From positions 1-64,000 of the forward strand of contig NZ_JAHHDX010000010.1 in assembly GCF_018619335.1 (NCBI RefSeq): a stretch of DNA of 64,000 nucleotides, in the 5' to 3' direction. A model generated the notes under the pieces. The model searched no databases, had not been told where the DNA came from, and saw nothing but the letters and a program-made list of their open reading frames with translations. The translations under genes and the position numbers were made by a program. Origin of the DNA: Alteromonas sp. ALT199. GTDB lineage: Bacteria; Pseudomonadota; Gammaproteobacteria; Enterobacterales; Alteromonadaceae. Positions 42,397-51,853 of this stretch are shown here, one piece after another (the first letter of the stretch is position 1; the number at the start of each line of letters is the position of its first letter).

Positions 42397-44557
42397 CTGT
42401 TACGCCCTTAAGCTGTCGCAGTTGGGTTAATACTTTTGACACTCTTTCGAGGTCTTGAACCTCTATCGATATGGTAATAAGCGCTGTTTGTCGGTTTTTA
42501 TCACTTAGGCTGTTCACACCTAAAAGTGGCACATTCTCATTTGCTAACACCGTAGTGATATCGCGCAATAGCCCGGTTCTATCATGACAATATATATCAA
42601 TGCCCGTTTCAAAACCTACTTTAAGCTCTTGTGACCAATTCACCTCTATCTGACGCTCTGGGTGCTGTGACAACAAGTGCTGTAGCTGACTACAGTTTTC
42701 TTTGTGAACACTTACACCACGACCTTGTGTGATATAGCCTAAAATAGCTTCTCCAGGTACCGGCTTACAACAATTGGCCAACTGACTCATAAGGTGACCT
42801 ACACCCTGCACCACTACCGCATCTTTTTTACCGGAACCGGCTGCTGTTTTACGTGTTTTTACTTTAGGGCTAATTTCTGGCTCGGGGGCTGGCGGCTCAT
42901 GCAAGTGATGAATAAAGTTAATCACCTGCATAACACGCACGTCACCGGCGCCTACCGCGGTGTACAAATCATCTAGCGTTTGTAAGTTAAACTTCTCAAA
43001 AGCTTCACTGGGTACTTTGGCAGGTAAGTGAGCACGTTGAAGTTCGCGTTCTAAAAGCTCTTTACCGGCAGCGAGGTTTTTATCTCTGTCCTGCTTTTTA
43101 AAGAAGGAATGGATAGTGGCACGGGCCCGCGACGAATGAACATAGCCAAGTCCTGGGTGCATCCAGTCGCGACTTGGGTTGGGCTCTTTCCCGGTCAATA
43201 CTTCTATCTGGTCGCCACTTTGCAATAAATAAGTGAAAGGCACTATACGCCCATTCACTTTTGCACCAATACAGCGATGGCCCACGTTACTGTGAATGTA
43301 GTAAGCAAAATCAAGCGGCGTAGCACCTTGGGGAAGGTCAATAACATCGCCTTTCGGTGTGAACACATACACTCTATCGTCGAACACTTGACTGCGAAGT
43401 TCTTCAACCAAATCGCCCGATTCAGCCACTTCTTCTTGCCATGCTAGTATACGACGAAGCCAGTTTATGCGCTCGTCATAGCCCGACTGCTTGCCAGTAC
43501 TGCCTTCTTTGTATTTCCAGTGAGCAGCCACTCCCAGTTCTGCATCCTGATGCATTTTCTGTGTGCGAATTTGAATCTCAACTGACTTACCTTCAGGCCC
43601 GACTATAACGGTGTGAATAGATTGATAGCCATTTGGCTTAGGGGTTGCGATATAATCGTCGAACTCGTTAGGTAGGTGCTTATAGCTGGCGTGAACCGTT
43701 CCAAGCGCTGCATAACAATCTTGTAATCGCTCCGCAATAATACGTACAGCCCTAATATCAAACAGTTGCTCGAAGGTCAGACGCTTTTTCTGCATTTTTT
43801 TCCAAATGCTGAAAATGTGCTTCGGGCGGCCATAAACCTCTGCGCGGATCTCTTCGCCATCAAGTAAGGCTTGCAAGTCGTCTACAATAGTATCTATATA
43901 CTCGGCGCGCTCTCTGCGCTTGCCGTCTAACTGCTTTGCAATTTGCTTGTAAGTAATGGGGTGTAAATAGCGAAAAGCGAGGTCTTCAAGCTCCCACTTT
44001 AATTGACCAATGCCCAAACGATTTGCCAATGGCGCATAAATACTGGCGCACTCTCGGGCCACCATAACGCGGGTTTCTTCGTCTGCCTTTTTAACTTGTT
44101 GTAGTGCACAAATACGTTCGGCCATTTTAATTACAACGGCACGAACATCTTCTACCATTGCAAGCAACATGCGACGTATGCTGTCTATGTGCTGTTCGTC
44201 AGACTTTTCTGCAAACCCCGTACTGTTAATTTTTCTCGCATGTAACGACTTAATAGCATCCATTCGGCGAACGCCCACTACCAGATCGCGAATTTCCCCG
44301 CCAAATTCTTCATAAATATCATCTTCACTTAAAGCGTGCTGTTCGCAATAAGGAAATACAAGAGCTGCCTGAAGCGTTGCGTCATCCATATTAAGCTGAC
44401 ACAAAATCTCAACCATTTCCTGACCAACCAATAGTCGCTCAGGGATGGAAGACACAGCACTTAGCTTATCTTTTGTTTCTGCATTTAACTCAAGACTATC
44501 TAACCACGCTTCAAAGGGCGGTCGGTCGGCTTGGTGGACCTTTCTTGTCGATACCAT
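42374..44557 (-). CDS. relA: (p)ppGpp synthetase RelA
   Basis: Ribosome-associated synthetase that makes (p)ppGpp when uncharged tRNA enters the A site. The 727-residue protein has the RelA layout. The N-terminal HD-type domain is hydrolase-dead: the usual HD pair reads FPYCEQHALSEDD. The synthetase domain has RPKHIFSIWKKMQ and FDIRAVRII. TGS (VYVFTPKGDVIDLPQGATPLDFAY), the zinc-finger/CC region (ANCCKPVPGE) and a C-terminal ACT domain follow. It lies between rlmD and mazG as in many gammaproteobacteria. Confidence 0.96.
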   Translation of the reverse strand: MVSTRKVHQADRPPFEAWLDSLELNAETKDKLSAVSSIPERLLVGQEMVEILCQLNMDDATLQAALVFPYCEQHALSEDDIYEEFGGEIRDLVVGVRRMDAIKSLHARKINSTGFAEKSDEQHIDSIRRMLLAMVEDVRAVVIKMAERICALQQVKKADEETRVMVARECASIYAPLANRLGIGQLKWELEDLAFRYLHPITYKQIAKQLDGKRRERAEYIDTIVDDLQALLDGEEIRAEVYGRPKHIFSIWKKMQKKRLTFEQLFDIRAVRIIAERLQDCYAALGTVHASYKHLPNEFDDYIATPKPNGYQSIHTVIVGPEGKSVEIQIRTQKMHQDAELGVAAHWKYKEGSTGKQSGYDERINWLRRILAWQEEVAESGDLVEELRSQVFDDRVYVFTPKGDVIDLPQGATPLDFAYYIHSNVGHRCIGAKVNGRIVPFTYLLQSGDQIEVLTGKEPNPSRDWMHPGLGYVHSSRARATIHSFFKKQDRDKNLAAGKELLERELQRAHLPAKVPSEAFEKFNLQTLDDLYTAVGAGDVRVMQVINFIHHLHEPPAPEPEISPKVKTRKTAAGSGKKDAVVVQGVGHLMSQLANCCKPVPGEAILGYITQGRGVSVHKENCSQLQHLLSQHPERQIEVNWSQELKVGFETGIDIYCHDRTGLLRDITTVLANENVPLLGVNSLSDKNRQTALITISIEVQDLERVSKVLTQLRQLKGVTDAKRKQS

Positions 44558-44569
44558 ATCCTTTACTCG

Positions 44570-46030
44570 TTACTGCTGCTTTCGCGTAAACAAGGCCATC
44601 ATCTCCATGTGATGGGTGAAGGGAAACATTTCTGCTACGCCCGCTTTTTCCATTTCATAACCTCCGTTTATCAACACTTTTGCGTCTCTAGAAAACGTAC
44701 TTGGGTTGCAAGAAACATACACTATCGTTTTTGGTAGGGCTTTTACAAGCGCATGACAAACGGTCAATGCCCCTTCTCTTGAAGGGTCAAGCAGCACCTT
44801 ATCAAAGCCCTGCTGCAAAGAAGCCTCAACATTAGTCTCATCAGACAAATCTAAATGCAACCACTGTACGTTTTCAACGCCCTGCCGATGTGCATTATCT
44901 TTTGCGCGGCGCACCATCTCTGACACGCCCTCTACCGCCTGAACTATCGCACCTGACTTAGCAATAGGTAAGGTAAAATTACCCAGACCGCTGAACCAAT
45001 CAGCTATGAGCTCGTAAGGCAGAGGATTTAGCCAATTCATTGCCTGGTTAATCATTTTTTCGTTAACCACTTTATTTATTTGAATAAAGTCATTAGCACT
45101 TGGTGAAATAGAACAGTCATTTATCGTAGACATAACCAAATCAGTGCCATGCCCTACACTGCGTATTTGCCCTTGTTTGTTCTCGAGTTTTAACTCTATT
45201 TTTTCGGCATTGGCGAGAGAGTACTCGTTAACCAGTGCATTCACCGCATTAATAAGCTCTGCCTCAAGGGCTTTAGTATGCTTAATAACAAGGTGCGATA
45301 TTTTATCACCGGCGATAAGGCTTACATGCCCAATATGTCGAGCCGTTTCGAACCCTGTAAGCGCATTTCGCAAAGGGCCGATAATGTTTGATAGCGGGTC
45401 AACTAATATTGGACAGGTCTCGACACTGACAACGTTACTGCTATTCGCTTCGCGAAAGCCTAACTTAATTTGATTTGGGTTGCGGGCGTCGATAGCCAGC
45501 CTTGCTTTTCTGCGATATTGAGGTCGAGGACCCACTAAAGGAGCTTGCCAAACGTCTGCTTTCATTGCCAATTGACGTTCCATCATCACTTTAAGGGCGT
45601 TGTCTCTTAGCTTAAGGGCAGCATCGGGCTGTATATGCTGTAGCTGACACCCACCACATGAATCAAACACAGGACAAAAAGGCGCTTGTCTAGCATTACT
45701 TGGCGAATGAATGTTTATCGCCTTAGCGTTAATGACTTTCTTTTTACTCGTTAGCACCTCTATGTCGCAGGTTTCCCCAACAAGGGCACCATCAACAAAC
45801 ATCATGGGGTTACCGCGCACTACGCCATGACCCATCCAGTCGATATCTTCAATGGTAACCGTATTGGACTTTTGGCTTTTATTGCCTTGTGAGGCTTTAT
45901 TAGCTTTTCCAAATCGAAGTCCTGCGACCTGCGCGTTGGCGCTGACATTACCTTTCTTCGCATTGCCACTTAGGCTTGAAGACGTTTTGCCTTTTTGCTT
46001 GCTGCGTGATTGTTTAAAAAGGTTTGCCAA
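44570..46030 (-). CDS. rlmD: 23S rRNA (uracil-1939-C5)-methyltransferase RlmD
   Basis: SAM-dependent enzyme that makes m5U1939 in 23S rRNA. The 486-residue protein has a TRAM domain (about 60-115) and the 4Fe-4S Cys cluster CPVFDSCGGCQ plus a later ETCPILVD. The methyltransferase domain has DWFSGLGNFTLPIA, LLDPSREGA and the catalytic Cys in VSCNPSTFSRD. A basic Ser/Asn/Lys-rich extension of about 55 residues precedes the TRAM domain; E. coli RlmD starts much closer to it. It is 12 nt upstream of relA. Confidence 0.94.
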   Translation of the reverse strand: MANLFKQSRSKQKGKTSSSLSGNAKKGNVSANAQVAGLRFGKANKASQGNKSQKSNTVTIEDIDWMGHGVVRGNPMMFVDGALVGETCDIEVLTSKKKVINAKAINIHSPSNARQAPFCPVFDSCGGCQLQHIQPDAALKLRDNALKVMMERQLAMKADVWQAPLVGPRPQYRRKARLAIDARNPNQIKLGFREANSSNVVSVETCPILVDPLSNIIGPLRNALTGFETARHIGHVSLIAGDKISHLVIKHTKALEAELINAVNALVNEYSLANAEKIELKLENKQGQIRSVGHGTDLVMSTINDCSISPSANDFIQINKVVNEKMINQAMNWLNPLPYELIADWFSGLGNFTLPIAKSGAIVQAVEGVSEMVRRAKDNAHRQGVENVQWLHLDLSDETNVEASLQQGFDKVLLDPSREGALTVCHALVKALPKTIVYVSCNPSTFSRDAKVLINGGYEMEKAGVAEMFPFTHHMEMMALFTRKQQ

Positions 46031-46084
46031 GTGTGACTCCGGTAACTTGCATTGCGTAGTTCGATGTTTGTAGCGTTTCTTGTG

Positions 46085-46135
46085 AACGCAGACCAGATAG
46101 ATGTCATCTACCTGGCTTCATTGAGTCTGCGTTTT
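46085..46135. other. Two-tier hairpin between acpS and rlmD
   Basis: A 9-bp outer stem (AACGCAGAC/GTCTGCGTT, 46085-46093 with 46125-46133) encloses an inner stem of CCAG-TAGATG with CATCTA-CTGG (46093-46115). A TTTT follows on the plus strand only, although both flanking genes are on the minus strand. It may be a structured rlmD leader. Confidence 0.5.
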
Positions 46136-46159
46136 CGTAGTGCGCGCTTTAGTAAATTA

Positions 46160-46537
46160 TTAGGATTCTAGTATAACGGTGGCGACGGCGTAATGCTGCT
46201 CATCTGAAATACTAATCACGCTTCGGGTAATGCCCCGTGCCTCACACATAGCAGCAAATTCACCAGAAAAATGAAGTTCTGGCGCCCCTAGGTCGTTGTT
46301 ACGCACCTCTATGTGTTGCCAGCTAATTCCATTCCCAATACCGGTACCAAGGGCTTTCACCGCTGCTTCTTTCGCGGCAAAACGTTTTGCTAAAAAGCGT
46401 ACTGGTGTAGCGTGCTCACTAAACGTCTGCCACTCGGCAGGCGTAAGTACTCGCTTGGCTAAACGTTCATTGGCACCGTCACCTTTACCAAGTCGCGCTA
46501 TCTCTACAATGTCAGTACCTAGCCCTGCAATTGCCAC
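46160..46537 (-). CDS. acpS: Holo-ACP synthase AcpS
   Basis: Transfers 4'-phosphopantetheine from CoA to the acyl carrier protein for fatty-acid synthesis. The 125-residue protein has the two family motifs GTDIVEIARLG and FAAKEAAVKALGTG, which bind CoA and Mg2+. It lies 27 nt after pdxJ, the standard recO-pdxJ-acpS order. Confidence 0.95.
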   Translation of the reverse strand: MAIAGLGTDIVEIARLGKGDGANERLAKRVLTPAEWQTFSEHATPVRFLAKRFAAKEAAVKALGTGIGNGISWQHIEVRNNDLGAPELHFSGEFAAMCEARGITRSVISISDEQHYAVATVILES

Positions 46538-46564
46538 GTTATCTACACCCTTTTGAATCTAAGC

Positions 46565-47302
46565 TTAAATGCCCGCGCGAGCTTCAAGCATCAGCTTACG
46601 CATATCAGCCACTGCTGTGTGAAGACCGTCAAACGCGGCGCGAGCGATGATAGCATGACCAATATTCAGTTCTATTAGCTGTGGAATCGCCGCTATAGGT
46701 TTAACGTTGTGATAGTGCAAGCCGTGACCCGCATTCACTTTAAGTCCTAAACTATCGGCGTATTCGATACCTTCAACTAAGCGAGCCAATTCTTTCTGCT
46801 GCTCGTCTTCGCTGATGGCTTCTGCATATTGTCCGGTATGAATTTCGATGTAAGGGGCGTTACATGCTGCGGCCGCGTCAATTTGCGCTTTGTCTGCATC
46901 AATGAATAACGACACCAAAATATTCGCATTAGCAAGTCGCTCGCACGCCGCTTTGATGTTCTTAAAATTCCCTGCCACATCAAGCCCACCTTCAGTGGTT
47001 AACTCTTCACGCTTTTCAGGTACTAGGCAGCAAAAAACAGGCTTTACTTCTTCTGCAATGGTCAGCATTTCATCGGTTACTGCCATTTCTAGATTAAGTC
47101 GAGTGTTAATGGTTTGCGCTAAAATACGTACGTCGCGATCTTTTATATGACGACGGTCTTCACGCAAATGAACCGTAATGCCGTCTGCACCTGCGCGCTC
47201 TGCAATGTCCGCAGCATGTACTGGATCTGGGTAATGTGTACCGCGCGCATTGCGTAGCGTTGCGATATGGTCGATGTTAACGCCTAATAGAATCGTGCTC
47301 AT
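46565..47302 (-). CDS. pdxJ: Pyridoxine 5'-phosphate synthase PdxJ
   Basis: Condenses 1-deoxyxylulose-5-phosphate with the product of PdxA to form pyridoxine phosphate. The 245-residue TIM-barrel protein starts [17 protein letters not shown] and contains [13 protein letters not shown] and [11 protein letters not shown], all conserved. The window also contains pdxA (57755-58741), so two steps of vitamin B6 synthesis are present. An upstream gap of 284 nt holds no visible gene. Confidence 0.96.
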   Translation of the reverse strand: MSTILLGVNIDHIATLRNARGTHYPDPVHAADIAERAGADGITVHLREDRRHIKDRDVRILAQTINTRLNLEMAVTDEMLTIAEEVKPVFCCLVPEKREELTTEGGLDVAGNFKNIKAACERLANANILVSLFIDADKAQIDAAAACNAPYIEIHTGQYAEAISEDEQQKELARLVEGIEYADSLGLKVNAGHGLHYHNVKPIAAIPQLIELNIGHAIIARAAFDGLHTAVADMRKLMLEARAGI

Positions 47303-47586
47303 TTCACCACCTAACCTGTAAGAGCGAAAAAAGATGTCTGCTCTTCATGTTTAATACATTATTCAAAGGGCGCAAATACCCTTTCTTACAAAGTCGTGAT
47401 TGTAGCAAATTTTTTCATAGAGCGTGCTGTTTAAGCGTTTGAGTTAAGAGAAAATAATGTAAAGAAACGGGTGTTCATTGCAGTTTTTTCTACAAAGTGT
47501 GGACGGTTATAAATATGAAGGTTTAAGAGGTTAATGTCTAAAGACGTAAACTAAGAAACCTACTCCCCCCTTAACTTGTTGACCCG

Positions 47587-48300
47587 CTAACGCGGTTTGG
47601 GCAGAAAGAGTTCGCGACTTTTAAGTGGTTTGTCACCAATGAGCGGCTTTAGCAGGTCGCGGCAAAGCACCTTAGCGACTTTTTTGCTAAGCGGGGTAAA
47701 CTCCCCCTGAGACAAACTGAGCAACGCTTTTCCGGGAAAGCCTCGCATGCTTCTAGTACTGTTAATGTCGTCAGGCAGTCGCACAAAACCCGCATCTATT
47801 TGAAAGTTATAGCTGCCGGTTTCTTCTATTGGCATTTCGTATTCTACGTCAGTAGTGAAGTCGGGAAGTAACCCCATTTCATCAAGTAGTGCAAATTCGA
47901 ACTGTCGCAAGGTCACTTCTATGTCGCTATTATCACGAAGGGACAGTAATGCATTCTCATAAGCATTGTGCACACCGTCGCTGGCGAGGCCCGCCGGCAT
48001 AACGCGGTTGGTTAGTTCGTTTACATACATGGCACAAAACAAAGCTGTGCCTACAAGATTGATGGACGGGGCGACGCTTTCAACGTGACGTAGGTTTTTT
48101 AACTCTGACTTTCCACTTAACTGTAGGCGAAGATGTTGAAAAGGTTGAAGCAGGCTCTTTTTGTCTGATTTACTGTTTTTCACCCCTTTTGCCACAGCGC
48201 TGACACGCCCTTCTTCTAAGGTAAAAAAGTCAACAATATAGCTGGTTTCCCTGTAAGGACGTCTATGCAATACATAGGCATTTAACCATTCATTATTCAT
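47587..48300 (-). CDS. recO: DNA repair protein RecO
   Basis: Helps RecR load RecA on SSB-coated single-stranded DNA in the RecFOR pathway. The 237-residue protein has an N-terminal OB fold (AYVLHRRPYRETSYIVDFFTLEEGR, VAKGVKNSKS) and a helical C domain (NELTNRVMP, ALLDEMGLLPD). It lacks obvious zinc-finger cysteines, as in other gammaproteobacterial RecO proteins. It is usually next to era; here a small unknown gene precedes it. Confidence 0.92.
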   Translation of the reverse strand: MNNEWLNAYVLHRRPYRETSYIVDFFTLEEGRVSAVAKGVKNSKSDKKSLLQPFQHLRLQLSGKSELKNLRHVESVAPSINLVGTALFCAMYVNELTNRVMPAGLASDGVHNAYENALLSLRDNSDIEVTLRQFEFALLDEMGLLPDFTTDVEYEMPIEETGSYNFQIDAGFVRLPDDINSTRSMRGFPGKALLSLSQGEFTPLSKKVAKVLCRDLLKPLIGDKPLKSRELFLPKPR

Positions 48301-48391
48301 TGTTGTTCACTTTTAATTATTTATAGCCGAATTGGTGGCGGTTTAAGAGGTTGTCTAAATGTTCATTCTAATAGTTGTAGGGATATTCGTT

Positions 48392-48673
48392 TTAGCTGCG
48401 CTTAATTCTTACCACTTTCATAGTTTCAAATTCAATACCAGCAACTTCTTCAACGTGGCGATAATAAGTTACGTTCACCCGCGCGCCTTTCAAGCTTTGA
48501 TATTGCTGTTTTCGCCGGTAAATAAAGGGCACATCAATACCTTCTAGCATAATGGTGTGGCGAATCCAATCGCCGTTTTTCTCTTCCCGCTGAACGTGAG
48601 AAATCACTTTGACATTGTCGGTTTGATTCAGCTGACTATGCTTTTCAACCAGCTTCTGCCTTTCGCTTTTCAC
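48392..48673 (-). CDS. Small conserved-looking protein of unknown function
   Basis: A 93-residue basic protein with mixed beta-strand character (NVKVISHVQRE, WIRHTIMLEGIDVPFIYR, ARVNVTYYRH) and no signal peptide or membrane segment. The strand pattern resembles a small OB- or barrel-like domain, but I do not recognise a family. It lies between recJ and recO on the same strand, separated by 97 and 91 nt, so it may be co-transcribed with DNA-repair genes. The call as a real gene rests on coding-like composition and a good fit in the gap. Confidence 0.6.
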   Translation of the reverse strand: MKSERQKLVEKHSQLNQTDNVKVISHVQREEKNGDWIRHTIMLEGIDVPFIYRRKQQYQSLKGARVNVTYYRHVEEVAGIEFETMKVVRIKRS

Positions 48674-48770
48674 CCTCGCCCCTTTGTGTTTTTTGCATTG
48701 TCACTAATTACTTTTAATTGTCTTGGCTTGTCATTTAACAAGCCTACCATTACCTGATATTTTACCTCTG

Positions 48771-50492
48771 TTAAACCGCTTCTATTTGCTCAACTATAAG
48801 CTGTACAGTCTCTTGCCCTCTAAACACATTAATATCAAGGCGATAGGCGATATGTACACGTTTTATCATGGCATTAGGCCATGCTTTTAAATCAACGTTA
48901 AACGCAATAGCGTCCACTTCATTAGCGCCGTCACTCTTTAACACCATTTTTAAATGTTTTTGTCCAACTAACCGTTGATCAAGCAAAGCAAACTCACCGT
49001 CGAATAATGGTGATTCAAAGCCTTGGCCAAAGGGGCCTGCTTGGCGCAATATATGCGCAAAGGGTAAACACAACTCTTCTGACGACAAGTCACCATCTGA
49101 GAGCAGCGCATGATTCCCGTCAAGCTTTTCCATATGGGTGCGGGCAATATCAACAAAAGCCCGTTCAAAATCTGGAAGCTTGGCAACAGGTAAACTCAAT
49201 CCAGCGGCCATGGCATGCCCACCAAATTTTTCGATAACCCCCGGGTAGCGAGTATTTACTTCATCAAGCACGTCGCGAATGTGTACCCCAGGAATAGAGC
49301 GCGCCGAGCCTTTAATAACAATATCGTCTTGATGAGCGAAAGCGATAACAGGTTTTAGGTACTTTTCTTTTAACCGGCCTGCCACTATGCCAATAACACC
49401 TTGGTGAAAGTCTTCTCGGTATACCACTAGTGCGCTTGGCATATCGCCCTCATCCAGCGCCATTTGCTCTAGTACGGCTTCCGCTTGCGCTTTCATGCCA
49501 GTTTCAATTTCGCGGCGTTCTTTGTTAAGCGCATCAAGCTCTGCCGCTATCATTCGCGCCTGAATAGTTTCATCTTCTAATAAACAAGCAATGCCTTGTG
49601 ACATGTCGTCTAAGCGACCTGCGGCATTAAGCCTTGGACCTACTACAAAGCCCAAATCAGTTGAGGTTAAGTGGGCGCAATCGCGGTTGGCCACTTCAAC
49701 TAGCGCTTTGATACCAGGTCGACACTTACCAGCTCGAATACGCTGAAGGCCTTGGTGAACCAGAATTCGGTTGTTTTTATCTAAAACCACCACATCGGCG
49801 ACGGTGCCAACAGCAACAATATCTAGTAGAGACGCCAAATTAGGTGGTGCAATTCCTACTTTCTCAAAATGCCCTTGCTGCTGTAACTCGGCTTTAAGCG
49901 CAAGCATGATATAAAAAGCGACGCCCACACCAGCTAAATTTTTAGAAGGAAATTCACAGCCAGGTTGGTTAGGATTCACTATCGCATCGGCGGGCGGTAG
50001 TGCGTCACCCGGCAAGTGGTGATCGGTCACAACCACCTGCATCCCTAAGGATTTTGCGTGCGTTACACCGTCAATACAGGATATGCCGTTATCCACGGTT
50101 ACAATTACTTCTGCACCTAGTTTGGCAGCTTCATCCACGATTGGTACGCTAAGCCCATAACCAAAATCAAAGCGGTTAGGCACTAGAAAATCGACGTTCT
50201 GATAGCCCATGGCTCGAAGCGCCAGTATACATACTGATGTACTGGTCGCCCCATCGGCATCGAAATCGCCCACGATGGTAATACGCTTATTTTGCGCTAC
50301 TGCATTTGCAAGAATGTGCGCTGCCTGAGGCATCCCTTTTAATACGTTGAAGTGCGTAAGCCCTTTAAGGCCATTCTCCAAGTCATCCATATTCGCAATA
50401 TTGCGACCGCGATAAATTCTATCGATAACAGGGTGTAAGTCGGAACTTAACGAGGCGCCGGAGACCTCGCGGCGAACAATAGGCAAAATCAT
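48771..50492 (-). CDS. recJ: Single-stranded-DNA exonuclease RecJ
   Basis: 5'-3' single-strand exonuclease of mismatch and recombination repair. The 573-residue protein has the DHH-family motifs VGDFDADGATSTS, VTVDNGIS and TDHHLPGDALP. A DHHA1 region (GVIGIVAGRLKEKY, KFGGHAMAAGLSL) and a C-terminal OB domain follow. The sequence matches the usual size. dsbC lies 252 nt upstream; dsbC-recJ is a common gammaproteobacterial order. Confidence 0.96.
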   Translation of the reverse strand: MILPIVRREVSGASLSSDLHPVIDRIYRGRNIANMDDLENGLKGLTHFNVLKGMPQAAHILANAVAQNKRITIVGDFDADGATSTSVCILALRAMGYQNVDFLVPNRFDFGYGLSVPIVDEAAKLGAEVIVTVDNGISCIDGVTHAKSLGMQVVVTDHHLPGDALPPADAIVNPNQPGCEFPSKNLAGVGVAFYIMLALKAELQQQGHFEKVGIAPPNLASLLDIVAVGTVADVVVLDKNNRILVHQGLQRIRAGKCRPGIKALVEVANRDCAHLTSTDLGFVVGPRLNAAGRLDDMSQGIACLLEDETIQARMIAAELDALNKERREIETGMKAQAEAVLEQMALDEGDMPSALVVYREDFHQGVIGIVAGRLKEKYLKPVIAFAHQDDIVIKGSARSIPGVHIRDVLDEVNTRYPGVIEKFGGHAMAAGLSLPVAKLPDFERAFVDIARTHMEKLDGNHALLSDGDLSSEELCLPFAHILRQAGPFGQGFESPLFDGEFALLDQRLVGQKHLKMVLKSDGANEVDAIAFNVDLKAWPNAMIKRVHIAYRLDINVFRGQETVQLIVEQIEAV

Positions 50493-50688
50493 GAAATACC
50501 ACTAAACCAATTCTGTGATTGCAGTTGTCTGTGTCAATTGGAAAAAGGCAAATATTGAAACAAGCTCAGTTTTAATACAACGCGTAAAAGAGACTGCTTT
50601 TCAAATAAAAGTGCCGCACTAACTGCAAGATAAAACCATACGAACAAAACGTAAGAAAAATAGCGATACGAATCATACCTCAGAAAAC

Positions 50689-50715
50689 AAAAAAACGCAC
50701 AGAGCGTGCGTTTTT
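50689..50715 (-). terminator. Intrinsic terminator of dsbC
   Basis: AAAAACGCAC-AGAGC-GTGCGTTTTT forms a 10-bp stem 30 nt after the dsbC stop, with a T run on the minus strand. It should separate dsbC from recJ, which then needs its own promoter. Confidence 0.82.
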
Positions 50716-50744
50716 CCATATCAACAATTAAGAGGTCTGAATGA

Positions 50745-51467
50745 CTACTCTGCCTCTTCCAGCGCTTTTACGAGTAGCGCGGCAGGCTGATAACCAGGTA
50801 TAAGTGAGCCGTCTGGCAACACAATATTTGGCGTACCGTTCACACCCAACTTTTGACCCAACATATACTGTTCGGCTACTTTGTTTTTACAGCTTGCACT
50901 TTCCACATTACTGCCTGCTTTGGCTGTAGTTAACGCTTTTTGTGGGTTTTCAGCACACCATACCGACACCATGTCATCATAGTTCTGGCTGTTTAGCCCA
51001 GAACGCGGGAACGCGAGGTAGTGTACGGTAATTCCCGCATCGTTTAGCTCATCAATTTCTTTGTGAAACTTGCGGCAGTAACCACAGGTGATGTCTGTGA
51101 AAACGCTTATTTCGTGCTTTTCGTCTTTGGCTTTAAACGTAATTGAAGACGGCTCCATTGATGCTACGCCTTCTTTGCGCAAACCAGAAAGCGCTAGTTC
51201 GGTTTCGTTGCGCATTTCTTTGTCAATATTAAATACGCGGGCCTGAAGCAAATACTCTCCGTTTTCACTTACATAAAACAAACCGCGGTTTGTTGAAACC
51301 TGAACCAAACCTGATACAGGAGAGTCGGCGATGGTTTCTACATCTAACCCTAGCATTGAGGTCAACTTATCGCGGATAGCGTCTTCGTCGGCCGCCTGCA
51401 CGCCAAGGCTTAATAATGCGCTTGCCGTAACAAGGGTAGCTAACAATACTTTCTTTACTGCTTTCAC
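50745..51467 (-). CDS. dsbC: Thiol:disulfide isomerase DsbC
   Basis: Periplasmic isomerase that corrects wrong disulfides, kept reduced by DsbD. The 240-residue precursor has a signal peptide (cut near VQA, about residue 25), the N-terminal dimerisation domain (about 27-85) and the thioredoxin fold with the active site CGYC (DITCGYCRKFHKE). A second Cys pair (VWCAENP and SCKNK) matches the structural disulfide of DsbC. LptD in this window has the Cys pairs that need DsbC-type rearrangement. Confidence 0.95.
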   Translation of the reverse strand: MKAVKKVLLATLVTASALLSLGVQAADEDAIRDKLTSMLGLDVETIADSPVSGLVQVSTNRGLFYVSENGEYLLQARVFNIDKEMRNETELALSGLRKEGVASMEPSSITFKAKDEKHEISVFTDITCGYCRKFHKEIDELNDAGITVHYLAFPRSGLNSQNYDDMVSVWCAENPQKALTTAKAGSNVESASCKNKVAEQYMLGQKLGVNGTPNIVLPDGSLIPGYQPAALLVKALEEAE

Positions 51468-51853
51468 TAAATACTCTCCATTTTGCCATTGAAGCTTACT
51501 GTGCTTATTGGCTTAGTATGCGACTGCTCGAATATGCACCCATGGCTTAGGGCAACCGCTTAACATTTTCACACTTATTACTTTCAGACCGTAAAACCTA
51601 CCAAAAAATTGCATTTTTAACGCTATTTTTCTGTGTTTCTAGGTAACTTTAACGACGCAAACAAAGGCTAATCATATTAGATGCCAAGCTAAAACACCTA
51701 TTGCAGTATTAACCCACGCCACTCTCTTTAAAAGTAATATAACACCTTTATCCTACCACACTGTTTTTCATTAAAAACATGTCTAAGCAGAGCCTCGTCG
51801 TATACAGAGTCCAATTTGTAGCATTCACCTTGGTAAATATAAGAGTTTACTAA
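51468..51853. other. Gap between xerD and dsbC
   Basis: This 386-base AT-rich gap lies between two minus-strand genes and should hold the dsbC promoter. I see only short A/T runs and a small TGTTTTT/AAAAACA palindrome near 51760. No reading frame, RNA gene or strong terminator was found. Confidence 0.45.

Noticed and set aside
44160-44557. Active hydrolase site in RelA (SpoT-like function)
   Set aside because: The HD motif needed for ppGpp hydrolysis is replaced by unrelated residues, as in synthetase-only RelA.
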